64,000 nt of DNA, from contig NZ_VTPX01000001.1 in the NCBI RefSeq assembly GCF_008298015.1, forward strand, positions 682,001-746,000, written 5' to 3'. Every line of letters begins with the position of its first letter. The first letter of the stretch is position 1. The notes beneath the pieces are model-generated. The model made no database searches. It saw nothing but the letters and a program-made list of their open reading frames with translations, and was not told where the DNA came from. Source of the DNA: Salinicola corii. Lineage in GTDB: Bacteria > Pseudomonadota > Gammaproteobacteria > Pseudomonadales > Halomonadaceae. Position numbers and translations under genes: made by a program. Shown one piece after another: positions 10,654 through 17,380 of this stretch.

Positions 10654-10812
10654 ATGAAAACTTTGTTGATATTAGTGGCCATATCATCGCTTGCGCTGAC
10701 GGCATGCGGGCAAAGCGGTGCCGACCAAGATACAGAAAAAGCGGTTGATGCGTTGATCAAGAAGACGAAAGACGAACTCGTCCGCGTCGAGCAGGCGGTT
10801 GAATTTTTTTAG
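10654..10812 (+). pseudogene. Truncated SUMF1-type lipoprotein gene (5' end only)
   Basis: The frame starts MKTLLILVAISSLALTACG, a lipoprotein signal with lipobox LTAC, and continues with AVDALIKKTKDELVRVE, nearly identical to the starts of the two full genes at 13163 and 14218. At about 10791 the similarity ends abruptly and a stop follows within eight codons. Only about 45 of 300 codons survive, without any of the SUMF1 domain. It is a broken paralogue at a recombination or insertion boundary. Confidence 0.85.
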
Positions 10813-11073
10813 CGCATAGATCTGCAGATGGGCCTCGCCCAGTGCCTCCTTGGTCTCCCGGAGCTCGGACTCGTACTGCTCACGGATGTCCTTGGGGCGG
10901 GCCTTGAACCCGTTTTCCATGCTGCGCTGGTCCTCATCGATCCAGCCCTCGACCTCAGAGACGGTGAGATCATACTGGCGAGCCAGCTCAGCAACCACCC
11001 GTGGTGACACATCGTCGAGGCAGCACGCCAAGACGATGTCGCACTTGTATTTTCTCAATCTGCTTGTCGCCAA
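10795..11073 (-). pseudogene. IS-type orfA (helix-turn-helix transposase subunit-like) fragment
   Basis: From ATG 11073 the frame reads MATSRLRKYKCDIVLACCLDDVSPRVVAELARQYDLTVSEVEGWIDE, a helix-turn-helix region. A charged coiled-coil-like stretch (REQYESELRETKEALGEAHLQIYALKK) follows, as in small orfA proteins of insertion sequences. Beyond about residue 92 the frame only reads the antisense of the neighbouring SUMF1 fragment, so the 3' end is lost. No partner orfB, terminal inverted repeats or target duplication were found, so the element is a remnant. The family assignment is tentative. Confidence 0.55.
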
Positions 11074-11091
11074 ATAGATAGTTTCTACACC

Positions 11092-11811
11092 CTAGAAATC
11101 TACCTGAATGTCTTGGCTTTTTAACCATTGCCTTATTTTCTCTCGCTTTTCTTGGCTCTCCTCCGTGTACGAGTCCTCTTTTGGTCCTGTTGCAAGAGGG
11201 GCTTGGAAAGTCGTACCTCTTTTATTTTTTTGCTTTGGATTGGCGCCGAGCTGTAACAGCTTCATGATTCGGTCATAATCGTCTGCGGCGGCAGCGAAGA
11301 AAAGAGGGGTGTCCCCAACGATGTCCTGGTGGTTTATATTGGCACCATTGTCGATTAGCAGTTCAAAATTTTTTGCTGGATTCCCCACTGCGTTGAAAAG
11401 CGGTGTTGCTCCACCTTTGTTTTCGATGTCGACAGGAGCGCCATGCTCAATGAGCTCCTTGAGGTAATTGGTCGTATCTAGTCGCGCTGCGGTATGAATG
11501 ACAGTTTCACCGCTTGAGCTTGGAATCGTTGGGTCAGCACCGTTTTTAATAAGCATTTTGAACTCGTCTATATTATTTGATGCCATGGCGAGCCAAAGAA
11601 GCGTCCTTCCTTTTTGATCAATTGCGTTAACTTCGGCACCTTCCGATATTAGTTTTTCCGTTCTTTTCCCATCGCCGGAGCTGATTGATTGCGCCAACTC
11701 TTTGGCCATTTTTCCAGTGAACATTTCGCCTTTCTCCGCGCTATCCGAAGGTGTGCAGCCCGAGGCCATGAAAAGTGCCAGCATGGCATATTTGAAATAG
11801 AGCTGACGCAT
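11092..11811 (-). CDS. Ankyrin-repeat lipoprotein, probable immunity partner of the adjacent lipase
   Basis: 239 residues with a lipoprotein signal (MLALFMASGC, lipobox Cys19). Roughly four to five ankyrin repeats follow: GAEVNAIDQKGRTLLWLAM, GADPTIPSSSGETVIHTAA, GAPVDIENKGGATPLFNAV and GANINHQDIVGDTPLFFAA. The C-terminal helix is charged. It begins one base after the stop of the class-3 lipase gene, so the two form a toxin-antidote-like pair. Ankyrin and other lipoproteins anchored to the periplasmic side are known as immunity proteins for T6SS phospholipases (established in general); the pairing here is inferred. The region is visibly AT-richer than the flanking operons, in keeping with acquisition. 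Confidence 0.8.
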   Translation of the reverse strand: MRQLYFKYAMLALFMASGCTPSDSAEKGEMFTGKMAKELAQSISSGDGKRTEKLISEGAEVNAIDQKGRTLLWLAMASNNIDEFKMLIKNGADPTIPSSSGETVIHTAARLDTTNYLKELIEHGAPVDIENKGGATPLFNAVGNPAKNFELLIDNGANINHQDIVGDTPLFFAAAADDYDRIMKLLQLGANPKQKNKRGTTFQAPLATGPKEDSYTEESQEKREKIRQWLKSQDIQVDF

Positions 11812-11812
11812 C

Positions 11813-12610
11813 TTACTCGCTCCAAGGGGGTGTTTTTGAAAATGATTCCAAGACGGAGTTCATGGAATGGTCCGATATTCTATTGCCCATTATTGATATG
11901 GGGTCATGCTTTTCCCAGCCTGAAAGTGGAGTAGGGTCAGGCAGCGTTATTTTTCTGCCTAATGCATCTGGTAGTAGCCATCTGTCGACTAAGGCTTCTT
12001 CTTGCTCCCATGTCAATATTTCGCCAGACGTATTATATCTTCGGATTAAGCCATCGTTGGCAATGCTGCTTGCCTCGTCGAAACTGATGGGTAGGTTAGA
12101 GATTGTGTTCTTATGGATTCCTGCAGCCTTGAAGGTAACTGCGGGAGTGTCCGTAGTGATGGCAGATGCTGAAGCAAGCCCACCGCCTAAGGAGTGGCCT
12201 GTGATAACCAGGTTTTCCCCATAAGCTGTCTTGGCTATTTCTGATAACTGTCTGGCTTGTACGTATTGAGGAGCTGCCATGCCAGCGCCCTGAGGAAGGT
12301 TTCCCTGTCTCCAGTCGCCTCCCCAGTCAGTGAAGTCTGTTCCGGCAAACGCAAGAACGTAATTTCCATCTCCATCCGTATATATTGACGACTGGAATCC
12401 AGTGCTCTCATCTTCCAGTAAGTCTGGACGTATGCCATCGGCCAAAAGATCATCTTCCGAGAGAGGATGCCACTGAGATACAGGCTCATGCCGATAGACC
12501 GCATCCGCAATTTGTGCCAAGACTTGGTCTATTGGTTTAGGATCGATTCCTCTTACCTGTTCTGAAAATGTAGCCAAATTTTTTGGGAACGCCATTCTGG
12601 ATGCTGCCAT
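11813..12610 (-). CDS. Class-3 lipase domain protein, probable T6SS phospholipase effector
   Basis: 265 residues from ATG 12610 (MAASRMAFPKNLATF). A second ATG lies five codons on. The alpha/beta-hydrolase core shows YVLAFAGTDFTDW near residue 85, the nucleophile elbow ITGHSLGGGLAS with Ser140, and a candidate catalytic His in KHDPISIMGNRISDHSMNSVL. There is no signal peptide, as expected for cargo delivered by a spike. The start lies inside the decayed vgrG tail and overlaps it for about 70 bases in a different frame. The ankyrin lipoprotein follows directly. This composition is typical of a Tle-type antibacterial lipase module; the specific Tle class is not assigned. Confidence 0.75.
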   Translation of the reverse strand: MAASRMAFPKNLATFSEQVRGIDPKPIDQVLAQIADAVYRHEPVSQWHPLSEDDLLADGIRPDLLEDESTGFQSSIYTDGDGNYVLAFAGTDFTDWGGDWRQGNLPQGAGMAAPQYVQARQLSEIAKTAYGENLVITGHSLGGGLASASAITTDTPAVTFKAAGIHKNTISNLPISFDEASSIANDGLIRRYNTSGEILTWEQEEALVDRWLLPDALGRKITLPDPTPLSGWEKHDPISIMGNRISDHSMNSVLESFSKTPPWSE

Positions 12611-13045
12611 TGGGCATACTCGTCGGTCCGCCGAAGCTGTGCTGTGCCCCCTTGAGTTCCGCAGCACCCGGGCAGTGGACCTCGATATTGCCGCCTTCGA
12701 TGCGGATATAACCGCCACCGCTCTGCAGCAGGATGCCGTTTTCGGCATTGACCTCGATACGGCCCTCGGTGGAGGTCACCTTGACGCCTTTCTCCGCGGT
12801 AAAGGCCATCTCGCCATCCTGCGCCTGCATCTCCACCTTGCCCCGCGCCGAGAACAGCTTGATGCCAGCCTTCTGCACGAACAGCGAGAGCTTCTCGGAG
12901 ATGGAGGCGACCAGACTCTTGCCTCGTTCTCGGAGTTGAGCCGGACCCGTTCCTGGTCGGTGGCGTCGTCGAACACCAGTTCGTTGTACTTGCTGCCGCG
13001 GTAGGTCTTGCTCTTGAACCCGGAGAGCAGGCCGTGGCTGTATTT
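12537..13045 (-). pseudogene. Decayed vgrG 3' fragment (spike tip remnant)
   Basis: Read on the minus strand, the fragment enters vgrG abruptly at HGLLSGFKSKTYRGSKYNE (near 13040) and runs to VFDDATDQERVRLNSENE. It then jumps, with a frame change at about 12920, to GKSLVASISEKLSLFVQKAG. Compared with the intact genes about 220 codons are deleted at that point. The DUF2345-like beta-helix tip (EKGVKVTSTEGRIEV to GGPTS) matches vgrG1 rather than vgrG2. No gp27/gp5 head remains. It carries the lipase-ankyrin pair downstream, so it looks like an orphan tip-plus-cargo cassette. Confidence 0.88.
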
Positions 13046-13162
13046 GGTGACATTGGTTCAAGACAGAGGGCCGACGGATGGCAACATTCTGCAATATTTC
13101 TTGCGCCCCCATGCCTACCCGCCATGGCACAATAGAAACAATGCTTTGACTGAGATCTCCAT

Positions 13163-14083
13163 ATGAAATACTGGATTGCTCTGATTGCTATCTCCGCCTT
13201 GGGTCTGAGCGCCTGCAGTGGTGGTCAAGCTGACTCGAAAAACCAACAGGCGGTCGATGCGCTGATCGAGAAGACGAAAGACGAGCTCGTTCGCGTCGAG
13301 GACGGTATCTTCCAGATGGGGGACTTTGGTCCGATCGATCCCAATCTGAAAGGTAGTGACAAAGGGTTGCCCTACAGCGCCGACCAGGACAACAAGCCGT
13401 TGCATGATGTCATGCTGGATACATTTTACATGTCACCGACCAAAGTGACCTATGCCGATTACGATGTCTATACTCAGGCCACGGGTAAAGACAAGATCAA
13501 TAGCACTAATAAGTTCGAGATGCAATTCCGCCAAGATGACGTCCCCGCCGGTGTGGATTGGTATCAGGCCAGGGGTTACTGTGACTGGCTTGCCAAGGAA
13601 ACGTCTCTGCCCTTTGCGCTGCCGACAGAGGCGCAGTGGGAATATGCGGCTCGTTCGGGTGGGAAGTTTATACCCTACGGCACTAGTACGGGCACCCTTG
13701 AAAAGGGAAAAAGTATTCCAACCAGTGATGATGTAGACAAGGCAACCCAGACGGGAATAAGAAGTAATATTGCCCCCTATCCAGTACGGCTTTACCCGCC
13801 CAATAAAATTGGGTTGTACCAAATGGGGGATAATGGGTACGAGTGGGTTTCTGATTGGTATCAAGCTGATTACTACCAAAGGTCACCAGGGCAGAACCCG
13901 AAAGGGCCAGATGACGGCGGCGAAAAGGTTGTTAGAGGGTTGCCTCACGGTAATGGCAGGGGAGGAGGGTTGACAATGGGACGCTATCATGCATCTCCAG
14001 ATATTGTAAAAAATGATATCGCTATTATATATACTTTTCGCTGTGTATTGAATGGCAGCAGCTTGGAAGTTAAAGATGGCTGA
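13163..14083 (+). CDS. SUMF1/FGE-fold lipoprotein, copy 2
   Basis: 306 residues with a lipoprotein signal (ALIAISALGLSAC) and then a formylglycine-generating-enzyme-type domain. Visible are FQMGDFGP near residue 52, the FYMSPTKVTYADYDVYTQATG strand-helix, GVDWYQARGYCDWLAKE, LPTEAQWEYAARSGGKF near residue 155, and the closing TFRCV. Only the last Cys of the catalytic Cys pair of true FGE enzymes is recognisable, so an enzymatic role is unlikely. It sits in the effector patch next to decayed and intact T6SS cargo genes. An immunity or accessory role in the periplasm is inferred. A ribosome-binding site is weak (GAGATCTCC). Confidence 0.8.
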   Translation: MKYWIALIAISALGLSACSGGQADSKNQQAVDALIEKTKDELVRVEDGIFQMGDFGPIDPNLKGSDKGLPYSADQDNKPLHDVMLDTFYMSPTKVTYADYDVYTQATGKDKINSTNKFEMQFRQDDVPAGVDWYQARGYCDWLAKETSLPFALPTEAQWEYAARSGGKFIPYGTSTGTLEKGKSIPTSDDVDKATQTGIRSNIAPYPVRLYPPNKIGLYQMGDNGYEWVSDWYQADYYQRSPGQNPKGPDDGGEKVVRGLPHGNGRGGGLTMGRYHASPDIVKNDIAIIYTFRCVLNGSSLEVKDG

Positions 14084-14217
14084 ATGCAGTACCAAATTAT
14101 GGTTTACAGGGCTTGAGTGAAAGGTTTGAGGTTGGTCTGTGCATGATTGATAAGGAACCCGTGCGGTGAATGTCATGCGAAGCGTGATAACCAAAATTTT
14201 GGAAAAAGGAATTATCT

Positions 14218-15126
14218 ATGAAGCCGTGGTTTGTTCTGGTGGCGCTATCGACCTTGAGCTTGGTTGCCTGTGGTGACGGTCAGGCTGACGCGAAAAATCA
14301 AGAGGCGGTCAATGCGCTGATCAAGAAGACGAAAGACGAACTCGTGCGCGTCGAGGGCGGTACCTTCCAGATGGGGGACTTCGGGCCGATCGATCCGAAG
14401 TCAGGCGGTCTACCTTATAGTGTGTACGATGATAATAAAGAATTGCACGAAGTGACTCTCGATAGCTTTTATATCTCCGAACGTCAAGTGTCTTACGCCG
14501 ACTACGATATCTATACGCAAGCGACAGGAAAAAAGAAGATAAACAAGGATGGCGTAAGTGCCAAGTATCGAGCGGCTAATGTTCCGGCAGGAGTAGACTG
14601 GTATCAAGCTAATGATTATTGTCAATGGCTCGCAGAGAAAAGCGGGGAGCCATTTTCTTTGCCGACAGAAGCTCAGTGGGAGTATGCTGCGCGGAGTCGC
14701 GGTGAGTTTTTGCCCTATGCCACAAATGATGGGACGTTAAGCCCTGGCGTAAATTATCCGACAGTTGAGGAAAGAGAGGGTGCGACACCAGCAGGAGACC
14801 ATTTCTCACCTTATTTTGTCGGTAAGTATCCGCCCAATCCCCTCGGTGTTTATCAAATGGGTTTGAATGGTTTTGAATGGGTTTTGGATTGGTATTCTAA
14901 AGATTATTATGCGAGCTCTCCCGAGCGTAACCCTATGGGGCCTGAGAAGGGTGAGAAAAAGGTGCGTAGAGGTGGAGCTCTTGGGGAAAGCGACACTGCT
15001 CTTTTGACCGTTAACAGGCGTCCCGCCGATCCCGGGCTAAAGCTTGAAAATAATCCTTATTTGTCTAAAGGGCCGGTGTCTACCAATACTTTTAGATGTG
15101 TTTCGAATTCCACCAAAAACCAATAA
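14218..15126 (+). CDS. SUMF1/FGE-fold lipoprotein, copy 3
   Basis: A 302-residue paralogue of the gene just upstream. It has lipobox LVAC, the same AVNALIKKTKDELVRVEGGTFQMGDFGP segment, LPTEAQWEYAARSRGEF, and a C-terminal TFRCVSN. The first 60 codons are close to identical among all three copies, while later parts differ, particularly residues 180-290. A GGAAAAAGGA ribosome-binding site precedes the ATG. A strong terminator follows at 15145. The gene converges with the 733-residue cargo gene 52 bases away, so it is a candidate antidote for that protein, though convergent orientation is unusual for a toxin-immunity pair. Confidence 0.8.
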   Translation: MKPWFVLVALSTLSLVACGDGQADAKNQEAVNALIKKTKDELVRVEGGTFQMGDFGPIDPKSGGLPYSVYDDNKELHEVTLDSFYISERQVSYADYDIYTQATGKKKINKDGVSAKYRAANVPAGVDWYQANDYCQWLAEKSGEPFSLPTEAQWEYAARSRGEFLPYATNDGTLSPGVNYPTVEEREGATPAGDHFSPYFVGKYPPNPLGVYQMGLNGFEWVLDWYSKDYYASSPERNPMGPEKGEKKVRRGGALGESDTALLTVNRRPADPGLKLENNPYLSKGPVSTNTFRCVSNSTKNQ

Positions 15127-15144
15127 GTTTAGATTGTTGAATGT

Positions 15145-15177
15145 GCGAGCAGGCTACTCCCTGCTCGCAATTTTTTT
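15145..15177 (+). terminator. Rho-independent terminator after the SUMF1 genes
   Basis: A perfect 9-bp stem GCGAGCAGG (15145-15153)/CCTGCTCGC (15160-15168) with a six-base loop is followed by AA and seven T. It has no T tract on the minus strand, so it ends plus-strand transcription only. Confidence 0.92.
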
Positions 15178-15178
15178 A

Positions 15179-17380
15179 TCAGGCCTGATATATTGCGTTA
15201 GAAGGTTTGCACAAGGTCGTGTTAAAGCAGGGCTTTTCGAAGGCGGGTGATACTTCTAGCTGTGTCAGGTATTCTGTCATATCATTGCGGACTATTGGCT
15301 CCCCTTTTGATGCCTTTGGCCGTAATGCGTTGTAAAATCTTTTCAGGTTGTCTGCATAATGGCTAGACCACCAGCCCGTTTCTCCGAGGGCTAAAAACCT
15401 CAATAGCTTTTCCTCTCCTTCATTAATGGTAAGGTTTTTCTCTGTCTGGCTGGATTTTATGCGCTTCATGACGCTGTGGTATTCTTCTTGCGACTGTATC
15501 CATGTAAATGTTCTTATTATGGCTCGTTTTCTTTGGGTCATATATCCGAAGCGCCAAAAATTCTTGTCTGTAATGTCAGTCGTGCGATTGGAGCCGTCTA
15601 GGTTGTCAAAGGCGTTTCTTTGCATTAATCGGTATAAAAGCGCGCCTTTAGAATCAGGCGTGGTGTAGCGTAATATGTCAGGGTTAGCATTGATCCTTTC
15701 AACAAGTTCACCTCGTTCGCTAGCCGCTTCAATGCTTGACTCTAAGGCTGATAGCATCGCCGTTGCAGTGTTTTGGATTTCTAATGCAGAGTCGTACATA
15801 AACTCTTTAATGTCTTCTCCGGTCTGAACTGCCAAGGTTAGCATGTTTGACAACGCTTCAAAGGTAACTGCATCAATGAAGTCTAGTTTCTTGTAGTTAA
15901 TGTTTTTCAGCTGGTAGGTTACCCACTTTGCAAATTCGTAGATAAGTGTCGCATCAACTTCTAGTATTAGCTTGCCTTTGGCGCCAACGCCGTAGCAGAG
16001 AGCCGCCCTGGCGAATATTCGAAACTTTCCGCCTTGATAAGATATCTTGAGCGTGGCCTCGCCACCGATGCCGATCTGACCCGCGATAGCCGGGGCAATT
16101 TTCGCAAACGGCTCGAATTTCTCGCTCTCTGGGCTTTTCCACTCGACCTGTCCTGCCACGGTGGCTTCGAGCTGACCACCGATAAAGGCACCAAGTTCGC
16201 CACCCTGGCTATTGTCGGGTAGCGACATATCGACCGTCTGCTTTCCCGGAATTCCTCCGTTCCTGGAGGAGCCCCTGACGCCCTTGGCCTTGGCTCCGCT
16301 TCCGGTGAATTCAGCATCGATATTGAGCTCTGCGGCGATACTGGCGCCGATGCCGCCGGCCACGCTCAGAATGGTGTGAGAGCGCAGCATTCCAAGATTC
16401 ATGCCCGCAAAGGCCATCATGTATCCGCCCGGCGGCTCGTAGCAGTCGATGGACGCCTTGGCCTCCGCCAGCATCAGCTCCGCGTGCCCGCTGGACTTGA
16501 TCGCGCCTTCCTTCTTGAAAGGATTGGCCTCACCACTAACGCCACTTGCCCCGTAGGACCATCGCATCAATTGTGCTTCCGCACTGAGATCGACTTTGAG
16601 GCTGTCCACGTCATGCTCGCCACCGCTCTGATAGGAGCGGGCGATCTGAAGGTTTTCGTTGATGTGCTCGCTCCACTGGAAAAGCTCCTTGTGCTGATCT
16701 TCCAGCTTCATCCAGTCATCGAACCAAGGTATATCGACCTTGATGGATGTGCCATCACCGATATCCGTGAGCTGATTTTTTAGCTTCTTCCAGTCGACCT
16801 TGCCCTGCGTGATGACGCTGTCGTCACCACCCGTCGTATCGGCTCGAGAGGTCAACCGATACTTCCTCCAGTGGTTCTGGATTTTCTGTGAGCGAACGTA
16901 GGTCATCCTAAAACCCACGGCTGAAGCGTGCCCGCCCCGTCGCTGGATGGGGATGAGTTCGCTGATATGATTGGTATTGTCACTGAGCTGCGTCAGCGGC
17001 TCCATCTCTTGAATAAGATCTCGATTGGCCTTATCCAACTCGGACTGTGCCAGGATGACCTCGCGCTCCAAAGACTCGGCGCTATCGGCTTCTGACAGCG
17101 CGGCACGCTCTTCGGGTTTGAAATAGCTGCTCTGTTTGACCTGAATATACTTGTCCTGACAGCTCTTGAGATGGCTCGTCGCCTGCTGCTGAGACTCGAC
17201 GACGCTTTCGAGCAGACGCATTTCAGCGAGTAGATCCGGCATATCCTCGCGGGGCACAGCGAGAATCGTACCTTTGCCGACCATATAGAAAAGCTGATCC
17301 GCCGGCTCGTGATATGCGTCCTGACCTTTGCTCTTGTTTCTGGTTTGGGTGTTGCCGTCGGCATTACCGCCCTGACTCAT
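15179..17380 (-). CDS. VgrG1-linked cargo protein, candidate T6SS effector of unknown family
   Basis: 733 residues with no recognised enzymatic motif. Its start codon overlaps the vgrG1 stop by 4 bases (ATGA), the classic arrangement for a spike-borne effector. The N-terminal ~60 residues are hydrophilic (MSQGGNADGNTQTRNKSKGQ). A helical, charged region (residues 60-130) follows. The middle is rich in Gly/Ala and weakly hydrophobic (MMAFAGMNLGMLRSHTILSVAGGIGASIAAEL near 330; AKIAPAIAGQIGIGGEATL near 430; FARAALCYGVGAKGKLILEV near 460), and a helical C-terminal third closes the protein. This pattern could mean a membrane-inserting toxin. It is not like the VasX-type protein at 47846 in sequence. 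Confidence 0.7.
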   Translation of the reverse strand: MSQGGNADGNTQTRNKSKGQDAYHEPADQLFYMVGKGTILAVPREDMPDLLAEMRLLESVVESQQQATSHLKSCQDKYIQVKQSSYFKPEERAALSEADSAESLEREVILAQSELDKANRDLIQEMEPLTQLSDNTNHISELIPIQRRGGHASAVGFRMTYVRSQKIQNHWRKYRLTSRADTTGGDDSVITQGKVDWKKLKNQLTDIGDGTSIKVDIPWFDDWMKLEDQHKELFQWSEHINENLQIARSYQSGGEHDVDSLKVDLSAEAQLMRWSYGASGVSGEANPFKKEGAIKSSGHAELMLAEAKASIDCYEPPGGYMMAFAGMNLGMLRSHTILSVAGGIGASIAAELNIDAEFTGSGAKAKGVRGSSRNGGIPGKQTVDMSLPDNSQGGELGAFIGGQLEATVAGQVEWKSPESEKFEPFAKIAPAIAGQIGIGGEATLKISYQGGKFRIFARAALCYGVGAKGKLILEVDATLIYEFAKWVTYQLKNINYKKLDFIDAVTFEALSNMLTLAVQTGEDIKEFMYDSALEIQNTATAMLSALESSIEAASERGELVERINANPDILRYTTPDSKGALLYRLMQRNAFDNLDGSNRTTDITDKNFWRFGYMTQRKRAIIRTFTWIQSQEEYHSVMKRIKSSQTEKNLTINEGEEKLLRFLALGETGWWSSHYADNLKRFYNALRPKASKGEPIVRNDMTEYLTQLEVSPAFEKPCFNTTLCKPSNAIYQA

